Assembly (NCBI GenBank): GCA_036345935.2
Contig: JADWOT020001139.1
Coordinates: 267,642-331,641 of the forward strand
DNA length: 64,000 nt
DNA from: Taenia hydatigena
Taxonomy: Eukaryota > Platyhelminthes > Cestoda > Cyclophyllidea > Taeniidae
Direction of reading: 5' to 3'
Part shown: piece by piece, positions 13,543-25,869 of the stretch
How the letters are laid out: each line of letters begins with the position of its first letter
How positions within the stretch are numbered: position 1 is the first letter of the stretch
Notes under the pieces: generated by a model
Database searches by the model: none
Told to the model about the DNA's origin: nothing
Seen by the model: only the letters and a program-made list of their open reading frames with translations
Made by a program: the position numbers and the translations under genes

Positions 13543-15800
13543 ACAAAACAGCCGTTGTTAAGAGTGCCTCCACTCACGACCGCCTATCTAAACGCATGAT
13601 TTTACCAACTGATCGGACAAGGCTGGCCAGGAAGGGGCTTTTCAGGTTGCACAATGCAAGTGGATGCTGGTGACCCACGCACTGACCCTGAATATTGGCG
13701 CGCTGAATGCATGCAATCGCACAGACGCGACTGACCTTATACCACTGTGTCCTAAAATCCATAAACACCAGGGCCACCACGCCTGCAAAGTCCGAAAAAT
13801 GAGTGGAAGTAAGTTTCGTGTCACACTATTCAAGGTGCTCTAGGCTAAAAGGCATAATCTCATGAAGAGCAACGCTCGTTCTCGACGCGGTGCGGTGTGA
13901 CTCAAGGCTTCAGAGGCTGCTCAACTCCACCCACTTGACCGATAAAACCTTCGACACGTAAAGTGCTGCACTCTCGATTGGCCCTACATCACGGTGCGAA
14001 TTCTCTTTGGACATCAAGGAGAGCAAGACAGAATGCCAGGCCACTTGCTACACGTGCCAACGGTAAAGAAGTTGATGTAAATAGCAAGAGGCATGCTTCT
14101 AGTACAACGCCTTCTCACAATTTTGTTGTATTCTAAGAGGGATTCCCATAAGTAGCCACTGCACTCAGCATTTCTAGCATTCTTCATTATGATGACATCT
14201 GCTTATAGGCCACTTCGTCGAATACCTGAGTGGAAACCTCGGTATATATAAAAATTGGAATGAGCAAACTTGATTAAAACAAACGGCTAGCAGCAGACGG
14301 CTAACTAGAAAATACTTCGAAATCCTAATTAAGAAATTGGGATTTGTGGTCGCTCTGCTGTAAATTTATTAAAAATGTCACCTGCTGTGGCTATGGGAGT
14401 GAGCGTAGGTGAACTCCATGTCACTACCATCTCCTAATGGTCTCTCTTCTCGTTTTCACTCTTTTGGGGCCGCAACCCTATCTATGGATAAAAAGTCTAT
14501 GCAAGAAAGCAATGCACCTATTTTGGTCTTTCATTGAATGAGCAAAATAAGCTTGCAGGAGTGTAGTTCAGCAGTATTGACGGTTCCTCAGAAAGTGTGA
14601 CTAAGTTAAATGAACCCCGTGTCGACACATCATCGCACTACCCACTTTCGGTTCATTAAACTACTGTTGTGGTGAGAATGCTTCAATCAGGGATGGCTAC
14701 CAAGGTAAGATCCAACACCAGACTGAGGGCGAATAATAATTCGCTCTTCTGGAAGATGTGTCTCTCCTTTGGATGCTGTCTTTCTTCCTTCATTCCTGTA
14801 GTCTATAGCACTGCCGCGCAATTTCAATTTGCCATCTTCATTTCAAACAAATGCAAATGCTGTTAGAGCATCAGATTCACGAATGCGCCTCTCTGCCTCC
14901 TATTACTACTACCGTTCGACATGCTGTGCCACTTCCTTGACCGGCTTTCATGCATCTACCTTCCTTCGCATCGGTCTGACAGATACACGAGCGATTGTCA
15001 CTACAACCCGTTAACTACTTCACTCTTCGCCACTTAAGACCTGTCACCATATGTTAGAAATTGAATGGATGCGTAAATGCTACCTCGCTTAATCAAATTG
15101 CTGACAAAATAGCTCACCATCTCAAACTGCTTAGGAATGGCTTATGAGTACTCTAGCGAAATTCGTGAGCCTCACGTTCACGAAATTCGAGGTGCGCGCA
15201 AACTGTGACAATTTCAATATATTCATTTCATTCCACATATGCTGTGCAATGCATCTACATTCCGATATTCCATCGACCAGGCATCCAACACATAAATGGA
15301 CAACATGGCGCAAATGCGGCTGAGACAACATGTTGGTGGTCTCAAAATACTGATCAAATGACTCACTAAAACAAAGCCAACCAAATCATAATTTGCTGTG
15401 GCTTAAGCAAAGTATGGTGAGTTACGCCTTTCAAAACTCACCCGCATTTCACAGGTACAAATACTTGAAGCTGGACAAACTGCGCACATACGCATTGACA
15501 CGTGGATACTTGGGACAATAAAGGCTGTTGACGAAATTGTTTGAATGAGTTGGTCACATTCACTGGTTTGTGCTTGTCGTACACACGGCAGACCCGAGTG
15601 TAAACGACCCGGCATTAGTCTTCCCATCCTCGGCATTTACACCCCCAGAACTAATAAAATGGTCATATAGAGTCATAATTTATTTGCACTTTATTGAACA
15701 CAGTGCAAAGAGATTCACGATCACTGGTCGCCTCATGTCTAATAGGTGCAATGAAGCAGACTTCCCAGACGCTCCCTTCCAGGTGGCCTACACAACTGGA
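13543..15800 (+). repeat. R1 long inverted repeat, left arm
   Basis: About 2.25 kb that align in reverse complement with 16980-19243 almost end to end. Landmarks shared exactly include CAACTCCACCCACTT (13922-13936 against 18866-18880 region), GAAACCTCGGTATAT (14233-14247 against 18551-18565) and the ACTCTTTTGGGGC/CTATCTATGGAT pair near 14460-14490. Small indels and substitutions are spread evenly, so the two arms are old. Open frames such as 15403-15636 (-) and 17180-17395 (+) resemble each other only because the DNA is homologous; they diverge and stop at different points. Could be a long-terminal-inverted-repeat element or two inverted copies of one repeat. Confidence 0.85.
14233..14252 (+). 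promoter_or_regulatory. TATA-like motif conserved in both R1 arms
   Basis: GAAACCTCGGTATATATAAA contains a TATATATAAA box. The other arm keeps the first 15 bases exactly and continues TTTAAAAA. Conservation of this block among diverged flanks is compatible with a core promoter, but a chance conserved patch is possible. Confidence 0.25.
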
Positions 15801-16979
15801 GAATTCGCATCACCACTACAAATGTGAGTTGACTTCAGTCCACGGGCTTCGATGAGGTCTGCTCAACGAGCGAACATAATCACCTAGCTGGACGGAGCAT
15901 TTCAAACATGCAGCTTCATAATGGTATGCGTTCGTCATGGTTAACAAGCTTAGAACAACCGAATGTATTAAACCCTGACGTTAGGTCGTGCTTCTTTCCA
16001 CGATTGCTATCTAGCATCTACGAGTGGTTTAGCAGAGCAATTTCACCCATTAGTATTCACCAGCCCTTGGTAGCCTCGTTGGCATGAATGCATTGGCACG
16101 GTCATCACACCGTCCCTTCAAATTTTGCAAATAATATTGACGGACTTGGAACATTTTAAGGATCTTGCTATCAACCTTCAACTTTGTCTTCCTTTTATGA
16201 GCAAAACGCTTTCTGCGCATTTAGCGTTTAATTTCTACATTTCTTAGATTGCATGCATAAAACACTGGATTAGATTAGCCACATAATTTTTGCCTCTGTT
16301 TTTGGAGATTTGATTTCGTTTTCTCATGCTCCTGCTCAGCTATCTCCAGCGATCTCTTCATGATGGCACACGCTAGTGCTGCGAGGCTAATTATTTTCAA
16401 ATAATGCTAGAAAAGCTTGTTTTGCAAGGCTTATTATGCTCGCTTTACGCATTCTCATCTCAATGTATGATTTTTCCGCCATTCGGTGGAAGGGCATTTG
16501 TTCCACATAGATTTTCATAGACAAGATGTAAGTGAACAACAGCTCTCTTTAAGATGCCAATATCCTCTGATAAATCAAATAAAGTCATTACCGTTCCTTC
16601 AGCGATAAAAAGCTAGCCATTGAATGCGATTTGCCCTTAACCTGCCAATGTTACGGACTTACTCCTGAAATTAAAATACTTCAAACTGCGCTATTTAATA
16701 AAGGGAAAGCTGTACTTACGATGCTGAAAAGGGAGCTTCGACAAAATTTTGTCGTAACTGCAGCCAAAAATCCGTCCCTGGTCCGAAGATAAGTAGGGCC
16801 CAGCTGAGCTGTATCCAATGCCACCCCTTTGAGAAGGTCAAATGTTTGGACCGCGACGCTGTTATTCGATGGATAGCTCAGTCATGTCACAGTTATCTAC
16901 CAATCGCATACCTCGATTCCATGATATGTCGTAAAAGTCACAGACAGAAGGAGGAGCAAACAGTTGATTCGACTTTGTC
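15801..16979. other. R1 central spacer
   Basis: Roughly 1.2 kb between the R1 arms where I can no longer align left with right. It has no long open frame on either strand. It contains a perfect 16-base palindrome (CGACAAAATTTTGTCG, 16739-16754). If R1 is a transposable element, this spacer holds no visible transposase, so the copy would be non-autonomous. Confidence 0.4.
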
Positions 16980-19243
16980 CACTCAAATGGGAACATCTGG
17001 AATGCCTGCTTAATTGCTTTAATTAGACGTGAGACAACAAGCGAACGCAAATCTCTTTGCAGGGTAGTTTTCATCGGTTTTGATGTGAGAAAAGCAAACT
17101 CTGGTTTTTGCTCTGAGTTTAATGAACTGCAAATAAATTAAGGCTCTTTCTATTCACTTTACTAGTTCTAAGAGTATGAGTGCCAAGGATGGAAAGACTA
17201 ATCCCTTGTCGTTTAAACTCGGGTGTGCCGCGCGTACGACAGACACTGGCCAATGAATGTGGACTAACTCATTCAGACAATTTCATCAAATGCCTTTATT
17301 GCCTCAATTATTCGCGTGCCGAAGTTTATATGCTCAGTTTGCTCACTTTCAAACATTCGCATCTGCAAAATGAGGATAGTCTCAAAAAGGCATAACTCAC
17401 TATACTGTGCTTAAGCCACGGCGAATTATGGCTTAGCTGGCTTCGTTTTCTCAACCTATGTAATCAGTAGTTTGAGGTCACCAAAATGTTGTCGCGGCTG
17501 CATTTTTACCATGTTGTTCAGTTATGTGTTGGATGCTTGGTTGATAGAATAACTAAATGTAGATGCGTTGCATAGCACATATGGGGCGTAATGGGCATTT
17601 TGGAATCATCACAGTTTGCTCACGCTTCGCAGTTCGTGAGCGTAGGGCTCTTGAATTTTGCTAAAGTACTAGTGACCAATTCCTAAGCAGGTCGAGAAGA
17701 GAGACTGTTTTGTCGGGCAGTTTATCAAGTGAGAGAGTATTTGCGCATCCGTCCGAGTTCTAAAATGTGATGAAAAGCCTTGAGCGGCGAAGAGTGAGGT
17801 ATCTGAAATGTTGCAAAGACAGATCTATGCGAAGGAAGGTAGATGCATGTCTAAATATGGTGATAGTAGAAAGCAGAGGGAAGAATTCGTAAAATTGAAT
17901 GCACTAGTATTATCGCATTTGTTTGAGCTGAAGATAAAGACGAGGTTGATTTGCGCGACAGTGCGTTATTGATTCTAGGATAAAAGGAAGAGAGATAGCG
18001 ACCACACGAGAGATACACCTGTTATAAAGCTATTTATTTATTGCCCTCAGCCTAGTATTCAACCTTGCAATAGCTGCCACTCTTGATTAAAGCCTTCTCA
18101 CTGCAATGGCAGTTTACCAAGCGTGAAGGGGTAGTTCTATGATGCGTCGACACGGCGTCCATTTAACTTGGCCATACATTCAGAGAAACCGTCATTACTG
18201 CTGAGCTACGTTTCTGCAAGATTATTTTCCTTTGTGCTTAGTCAATGAAAAGCCAAAAATAAGTACATCGTATTTTGCATGGGCTCTTCCTATCCATAGA
18301 TAGGTTCGTAGCCCCAAAAGAGTAAAAAGGAGAGAAGTGACAATGAGGAGATGGCAGTGATATGGAGCTCATCTGCACTCACTTCTCATAGGCAACAGGT
18401 GACATGTTAGATAAATCTGAAGCAGAGCGGCCGCAAATCCTTTTAGGCTTTCAAAGCATTGCTTAGCCAAGCATCTGCTGCTAAAATTCCTTAGGTGAAC
18501 TTGCATTGCAAATTGTTTTAATTAAGTCTTCTATACTTAACTTTTTTTAAATATACCGAGGTTTCTACCCAGATAATTAGAGTGGCTTTGGAGTGATGCC
18601 TTTACAAGAGAGAAAACTAGAAATGGTGAGTGCAATGGCTATTTATAAGGATTCCACTTAAAAAAAACATAGCTTGAGAGCATAGTGGAAGTGAAAAGAA
18701 TGAGATGAACATCAGAAGGTGTTGTATGAGAAGCATGCCTCTTGCCATTATCATTGACTTCACCGTTGACACCTGTGGGAATGAAGCAGCGGCACACGTA
18801 GCAAGTGGCGTGGCATTCTGTCAAATGAGAATGGAAGACTTCACGTGTCTATGGTTTTGCCGATTAAGTGGGTGGAGTTGGTCAGCCCCTAAAGTCATGA
18901 ATCACACCGCACCTCCGAGAGAACAAGTATTACCCCTCATGAGACATGCTGCTTAAGCAAAAACATTTTGAATAGCGTGACACGATGCTTACTTTCACCT
19001 TCACAGGGGTGGTGACTCTGTAGTTGATATATTTGAGGACACAGTGATACGAGGCCATTTTGCGTCTGTGTCGCTGCAACCATTCATTGCGCCAATAACC
19101 AGGGTCAGCTCGTGTGTTACCAGCATCCCCTTGCATTGTGCGACCTTAGGAGCCCTTTTTCGGCCGAAATTGTCTGATGAGTTGATAAAATCATGCGTGT
19201 TAATGGACCGTAGCGGGCAAGGGCACCCTTAACCACTACTCTG
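16980..19243 (-). repeat. R1 long inverted repeat, right arm
   Basis: Reverse-complement partner of 13543-15800. The outer edge of both arms carries a GGCAAAACAG / GGACAAAACAG-like block followed by GGTTAAG/TGTTAAG, and similarity stops just outside it, which suggests a real boundary near 13543 and 19243. No matching flanking duplication was seen. A NotI-like GCGGCCGC is present at 18427-18434 in this arm only. Confidence 0.85.
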
Positions 19244-19642
19244 TTTTGCCATTACGGAGTCTGCACAGCTCCAATTGAATTTGATCGCCATGGACCTTCA
19301 CATGTAGAGGACTTAACATCATACAACACGCAACAGACCTATAGCATTCCTATAACCAATAAAGAAGATCATCCTGCTAACTCAGATTCGTCAGATCATC
19401 CTGAACTGTATTTTGTGGTAAGCTACAATTGGCAAGAAAACCTGAGTAAATAAAAGTCAGAGAGTGAACGTGGGGGATGCTGGGTACGACTCTCAATGCG
19501 GCTTATGTTCACCAGCCAAACGCTAGGCTAGGTGTAATGCCTGCACTTTGTTGCATTTAAAGCACAACCGTGTTGATTAACTTTGCGATGTGAAGACCTT
19601 GGTGTAATTGGATGTTTCAAGTCGGAGTCTGCGATTTTATAG

Positions 19643-19966
19643 TTAATGTGGAATCAAACAGTGTCTTAGTGCAAGTCCTATAGTTAGCTCATTCACTTCA
19701 ACAAACGTTAGGTTTATTAAAACAGACAACTTATTTGCAAAATGAGCATAATTGTCCCCACGACCAATCTGCTTCCCTTGTTTTAATGACATAAAAGCAG
19801 CCCAAGGGTTCTGCGATATACCAAGTAAATTTGACGATGCCCAAACAGGTCGGCTGAGCGATTTAAATATGAGTAATGAGTTGATGGTCCTGAATTGAGC
19901 GGAGCAAATTCTACATCTGAAGTTATCCATTTTAGTGGAGATGAAGATGAGATACTCGGTGCTCAT
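19643..19966 (-). CDS. Candidate small ORF, CxxC-containing, unknown
   Basis: A 107-codon frame from a proper ATG at 19966 to a stop. Residues about 17-21 read CRIC, followed by Q and F at the spacing of a C2H2 finger and a Leu pair, but the expected histidine is Phe, so it is not a complete zinc finger. No membrane segment or signal peptide is obvious. It faces a 105-codon plus-strand frame across 294 bases. It could be a decayed exon of a zinc-finger gene or chance; its length is ordinary for random open frames here. Confidence 0.2.
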   Translation of the reverse strand: MSTEYLIFISTKMDNFRCRICSAQFRTINSLLIFKSLSRPVWASSNLLGISQNPWAAFMSLKQGKQIGRGDNYAHFANKLSVLINLTFVEVNELTIGLALRHCLIPH

Positions 19967-20260
19967 TAAAAGCGCCTGCGGTACGTATAGTACAAAGCAA
20001 AGGCGCCAACCGAATCCGTTCCTAGCTTTTCACTTAATTAAAGCGCAAAGAAGCATAAATAGCACAATTTGTTAATAAACATTAGTAACGTAATGGCTGC
20101 TCGCAGTGAATCACAATCACTGGGACTACATTAAAATATAGTTTTGTTATTTTTAAAGGCCTTAAGCCTCCATGCTTGTTAGTATGGAAAAGAAGCTATG
20201 CCATAAAATAAGGGAGCCGTGATATTTTAATTCAGGTCATTAAAGGCTCACGTATGAGCA

Positions 20261-20578
20261 ATGGGGGTCTATGATAATTACCAATTCCAAAACCGCGCTG
20301 TGCAAAGATGGACACTACCTGTTAAACGCAGGTCTTGGTCCTTTGAATGTTCGTATTTACCTATCTGTAATGGCAGATGGACAGGATTTATACGGTACAC
20401 GGGTAATGATGCCACCATTTTAATAAAACGCTATTTTTCGAGCCTACACTACTACATCCTGATTGTTAAGAAGATAAGAATTGATTGGCAAGGCTGGCCT
20501 GCTAATGGCCGTAGATTGTATCAAACCTCTTCATTTACCCCAAATAAAACTCTAGTCATGGATTCTGCACGGCTTTAA
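20261..20578 (+). other. Open frame of 105 codons, unassigned
   Basis: Begins with ATG and ends with TAA. The product is basic and aromatic-rich, with no recognised domain. Its only notable property is its divergent placement relative to the frame at 19643-19966. No splice or polyadenylation signal supports it. Confidence 0.12.
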
Positions 20579-20599
20579 CAGAACAACATTCACGATATC

Positions 20600-22550
20600 T
20601 GTTCCTGCCATTATCCCATATCACACCCATTCTTTTTACCCTGTCTTATCAAACGGTTCCACAACGCCTCACACCGTAACATTACCTACCTCAACTTCAC
20701 CACTCGCAAGAGGGAGCCTCATACTTACCGTATACACACAGGAGAGCATCTCACCGCGTGATGCATCGCATAGGGGACTGTACTTAATGCACACTGAAGG
20801 TGGAATATGGTCTTGACCAAAATCCGGACCTGAAACCTCGACCACTAAAATCGCGAATCATACTCTCAGACTTCTGAGCCGCACCAACCAGCGTGTAACA
20901 GCTTTCCACTTCGCCCATTTTTTTCTAATTCTTCGCCAATGTTTGCCTGTGATGTGTTGTTCTTTTCGTGGCCGCTTTTGCGACCAAAACTCTGCAGCTC
21001 TGCGGGTGAGCACTGATTAGGACTGCTGCCTGAATTCGCTTAGAATGTCAAACAGCAAATAAAAAACAACGCGGCGGCCAAAGGATAGCTGTACACAATC
21101 CTTTGAATTGCAGCTACTGATTTATTAATGAATACAATTTTCGATTATTTAAGGTATGACATCCGCTTTAGCTGCTGAAAATTCCGGACTCAAATCTAGC
21201 TGAGCCTGAGTTTTATTAAGTTGGGAGTTGCTGTTCTTGCACTTATTGGCACAATCTTGCAATGGCCCTTCTTCCTACTTTCTCATTTACATATGCTGCG
21301 CAAATACTGCTTTTCTAAGGTCACCACGCGTATATGGTATGGGAGTTCGTTGGCCAATGTGAAAGTGGGTTTCTTTAAGTCTAATTTGCTTACATAATTA
21401 TCAACCAATGGATACTGAATTAGATTTGGAAACCATTTGAAGTACTTACACTTTTGTGAGTAAAGAAAAGCAGTATTTGCGTTTGTGGGAAATCCTTCGA
21501 CGTGGGTTAGAGCTAACTGGTGGATATGGCGAAGGGCCCTCATCCATGTTTCTTACCCATGATTTCAGATGCGAGCTAAGTCAAGGTGTATTTTGTGCTT
21601 GTGGGTTATTCGTGCGCACTTGCTGATACATTCTTTTACTTTATCCACTTTTGAAGACTAAATTTACCTGTTTTGAGCTTAAGATGTTTGCTCATGCTTT
21701 ATCCTTAATAGGTGATCGGACGTGCAATGGGAAAATGGGTTCTACTTTGCATTTATTTGCTCTGTATCTTAATAACAAGTACACTTCCTATTTTTGCATA
21801 CTGTTAACAAATCAGCAATTTGTTTATATGAATTGTTACTACTAAGTATGCGTAAGTAGTGGCAGCAAGTTGAACATGATCTGGAAATAGGTTCTGAAGC
21901 CATTTCAAGACTTTTGTGATGTAAATTCATTGTAGCCATAATATTTTGAAAATAAAGTCATTCTTTAGGACTATTTTGTGCCTACATGAAAAAAAGTTAC
22001 GAATTGTTTTGCCACACTTCACTTCCGTTTTCCGATGCTTTCCTCAGAGCATCTGCCCATTTTGAGGACCCAAAGGCAAACCAGAAGTGTTTATTCCTTT
22101 TGAACTTGATGCAAAATGGTTCAAATATCAGCAGCCAAAACAAAATGAACTTACAGGTGCTGAGGTTTTCTTCTTATAAAGGCGAACCTACCTTACTCAT
22201 TGCGCCGCATTTTTAAGCGCCGGCTTTGACATGAAATTGGGGTGGTGCTGTGCTTCAAAATCATGCCTAAATCTACTCATCGTGCAGTCGATTATTAAGT
22301 TCTACTAGTGCTTATGCAAGTTTAGCACTTTTTTGTAGCCTTACTTCTTCACGTACCACAAAACACTTGTGCAACCATACGGGTTCTCCAATTGAAATGT
22401 GTTTTCAGACCCTCCATAGTGCAGAATCCATTTTACATCCATAAATGACGCACGCCTTATTGGTGAGGTAGAAGTGGGGCCCTTTAAAGATTCTCCTTCA
22501 AACATTGAGAGAGCCATGGTGTTTTTTTAATTCACTCGCTAACATTCAAT
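20600..22550. other. No supported gene
   Basis: Intergenic or intronic-looking sequence. A frame at 21986-22216 (+) reads like protein and contains a CAG|GTGCTG donor-like site near 22155, but no domain is recognisable. Confidence 0.3.
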
Positions 22551-22555
22551 TTCAG

Positions 22556-22572
22556 AAGCTGTCTCTCATCAG
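22556..22572 (+). other. Candidate 17-nt microexon
   Basis: A CTAAC branch-point-like sequence (22539-22543) and a TTCAATTTCAG acceptor are followed after exactly 17 bases by the consensus donor CAG|GTAAGT (donor starts 22573). A second short acceptor-donor pair lies downstream at 22703-22744 (42 bases, TTTGTGCAG in front and GTGAGG behind). Tiny exons are known in several animal groups, notably flatworm microexon genes. Without further exons this remains a signal-based guess; a 9-base donor consensus is expected about once by chance in this much sequence. Confidence 0.25.
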
Positions 22573-22815
22573 GTAAGTACAAAATGAATTCTGTTTTTCA
22601 TGGCCTCTACTTTTGTACTAATATTGGTTACTCATCCTTCGAAAATGCAACAAATGCTGCAATACGCAAATTTAGACATTTCGAAGGATCTGCTTTGTGC
22701 AGAAGGAAAAAGAAAAGATGCAACAGCCAAGACTCTCACTGATGGTGAGGCCTTGGTGTCCAAAGTGGTCTGCAACACTGAAGCCCCATGCTTGCCCACC
22801 TGCATGCCCATTTAA

Positions 22816-25300
22816 ATTTCACTTATTCTTTAATTAAACAGTCTATAGCGTTACCCATTTTGTTCCCAATCAATCACCTGTTTAATCCTGCTCCAAATCA
22901 ACCACTCAATTTGCTAAATGCTGCATAGTCCTTTAAGCGACTGTAGTTCCCTCGCTTTTATGGAGTCTCTACACATCCTTTTTATCCATACTTGCATATT
23001 AGCTCTTCAATGGAAAGCCCAACTACTCAAACAGCTATCACTGCACTGAGTCATTTGCGCATTCCAATCGCTACTTACAAAGAGGGCTCAAGCACACAAC
23101 TTTGAGCTAAACCTCGTAAAGACTGCGATTGATAAGCTTTATTGCCCTGTAACAGAGCAGCATTCCGACCGCCACCTGAAAGAACAAAATATATTTTTGT
23201 AGTCTCACCTTCAACATTATGGAACGGCATTGGAACAATGACTGTTGGATTTACTTAATAAATCATTAATAAATTCGTGTAGTGATAAGGCTTCGCGATT
23301 CACTGTTAAGAATTTGTTCGTCCTAATTGATGGAATACTGGCATCGGATTTTCAAATTGCAGCATTTAGTTTAAATTTTAGTTGTGGCACTAAACACGCT
23401 ATCTATTAATGCTCCAAGCCACCGCATATGTTGCCAGACGCAAAAGAAATATGACACCTAAGGAAACCCGCATGTTATGAAGGTAACAAAGTCATACATG
23501 AGGGCATTGTGGTTGACAAAGAAATGACTTAGGGATCAGGAAGGCATGATTAGACCAACGATCCATTGATCGGCTTGAGGGCGTGGACCCTTCTTCTATG
23601 AAGTTCTAAAAAAGTGCACACCGAATTTGGAAGGCATCAATTCAATTGAGCGTTTCCCAAATAAACAAGTTAATCGATTTCAAATTGCAATGACCAGAAA
23701 CAACGAAAGCGAAGAGTTCAATATGGGGTGAGGCGATTCGGAATGCAGGGTTTGCCACAACTTCATGTGGTATCAATCGATAAGCACGAATGCTATAGAA
23801 TTTTCGCCTCGAAAATGTTCAAACTGAATCTTATCACTCACAAATAAAGAGTACTGCAATCTCCTTGCATATAAATACTTAATATTACACCTTCATATCA
23901 GTAAAGTTGCGATGCATGTTTTATCCAACCCGGCTTTTACATCTCTGAATCACATCTAAATTATGAAATTAAACATTTATCGCTGCTAATTGTTTTGCAA
24001 ATTGATCGCAATAGCCGGCAGGAGAAATAATTCTTTCCATAAAGAATAGCAGTTGCAAATAAACTACTGTTATGCTCTAGTAAGCTGAGAGAGTATGCTT
24101 ACGAGCGAACTACCAGTATGTGGATCATGACGCAGTGCAGTCCACTGGTAGCAAGGAACTGTGCTAGCTGGGCTGTTATTGCGATGATTTGAATGAAGGG
24201 CCTGCCACTGCAAAAGAAGTCTCAAATGAAGGATCTTAGCTCATATAATTGAGTATTCGAGTGTAAAACGCAGTGTCCTGCTAAAACACTAACTAAAAGC
24301 GCGGTTTCATGGAATGTCACCTTATATATTTTTCCATTTTTTTCACTTAGAGTGTGAGAGCTCCAACATTCTTCGATGCATTGGGTATCAATAATCTCAT
24401 CAAAGAATGAGAACCTGCCACAGGCCTTGGATGGAATTAAAAACCAATTCGTGTTACCACAGTCATTGCAGAGATTTGGTATAAAACTCACAACAAAGGT
24501 AGGAGTTAAGGCATTAGCTTATTAATAGGTGCATGGATATGTTATTATTCGATGGTCAACTGAGCCTCAGACGCCACGCATTCTGACGCAGATTGATCGC
24601 GTGAGCTTACACATTGCGTTTGGGGGCGCGGCTTGATAAACCTAGGACATTGCATTTGCTGATATCAGATACGTAAGTATCGATGGAAATAAATCCATTG
24701 GAGACCAAAAAGACTCGCTTTTTATCGTTTTACTGCAGACATGCCGGAAACCTAATCTTCGGCATTAGGAAATGCCTGGTGAATGCGTCGAAAATTTGAA
24801 AGACATTTTGATAAACCTTAAAGACAAAAAGATTTCAGCGGAACCGGCCTCACAAAGATGATCGCTCAGAGACCACATTTTAGCAGGTGCCTAGCATCGC
24901 TTAGAGTCTCACAAACATTAGGAAGGAAGGATAAAGCACTTATCACCAAAGCGGTATGCAACGAAACCATGAAATTTGGGATTGAGGTGTCGGCTACATG
25001 TGTAGCCGCTGCATGCATTCGTTATCGTCAAGTTTTCTGAAACTGGGCCTAGCATCGAAATGCATACCTAATGATAATTCAAGTGTTCCTATAGGTGGAA
25101 TTTCCAATATTTTGTGTGCCACATAATTTATTCAAGAATAATATGGTACGAAAATAGATAATTCGATCGAATCAGAGCCAATCTTGGAGATTAGTCGGAG
25201 GACAATTGAATGTGGTCGGAGCAGCTGGTCAATAAAGTGCGTAATAATCTGATTCTTTTTCTCCGAAATCCTAAAAAAGGGCGCACCGACGACGAAAGTT
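22816..25300. other. No supported gene
   Basis: Short open frames only. One at 24222-24491 (-) is cysteine-rich but has no recognised domain. The frame at 24858-25040 (+) shares a short motif of the type KAVCN with 22600-22815 (KVVCN), too short to prove homology. Confidence 0.3.
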
Positions 25301-25309
25301 AGCACACCA

Positions 25310-25850
25310 CCGCAATGAGATCAGAGAGCATTGTGGTCACTGTGCCAATTTGTCCTTTAGTAGGTGATCATGGCTTCTAACTTCTAACTTTATATATAGA
25401 TCTGTATTTCTGTTATGTCCCTCCTCATTGGCCCTTGAGAAGTCGTTATTTTCTCTAGGTCTGCGGATTACCACTCGAGAGTAACAGTCAAAAACATTTA
25501 AAATGCGCGTGAGTGAACAAACATGGCAACCGTAAAGCCCTTAACTGCCTGGAGAATTAGTTAAACATTCAACCGGCCAACAGGACAGCAGATGCACGTA
25601 ATGTCCTGCACTGGGCAGACGCGGAGTAGCGTGTGAGCTGCAAGCAGCGAGAATGTATGGAGAAGTAAGCAGGCAAGCGGAGAAATTTAAAAAATGGATT
25701 TAATATAAAGGCTAAAAATGCAGGACATTTGTGATGCTGGACTGCAAAGCCTGTAAGCATTATCATTAAAAGACGAATAGAGAGGATAGCGTGAGTGGGA
25801 ATGCAGTGTAAAGGCACACGCCGATGATGATGATGATGATGATGAAATCG
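25310..25850 (+). repeat. R6 dispersed repeat, copy 3
   Basis: The fullest R6 copy. It runs from the TTAGTAGGT-containing 5-prime part (also at 1360-1480), through the CTCCTCATTGGC core, to the purine-rich 3-prime part shared with 490-960. It ends in a GAT microsatellite, which may be the element tail. The frames crossing it (for example 25569-25868, minus) are not conserved in other copies. Confidence 0.65.
25823..25845 (+). repeat. GAT trinucleotide microsatellite
   Basis: Seven GAT units plus GA at the 3-prime end of R6 copy 3. A simple repeat at the tail of an interspersed repeat is common for retroposons and may mark the insertion end. Confidence 0.9.
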
Positions 25851-25869
25851 AGGGAAGTGTGGGAGCAAT

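Noticed and set aside
15403..17395. Similar peptides in frames 15403-15636 (-) and 17180-17395 (+)
   Set aside because: They are mirror parts of the R1 arms; frames diverge and end differently, so there is no sign of coding constraint.
22600..25040. Short peptide similarity KVVCN / KAVCN between 22600-22815 and 24858-25040
   Set aside because: Only about ten residues agree; DNA similarity around them is too weak to claim a duplicated exon.
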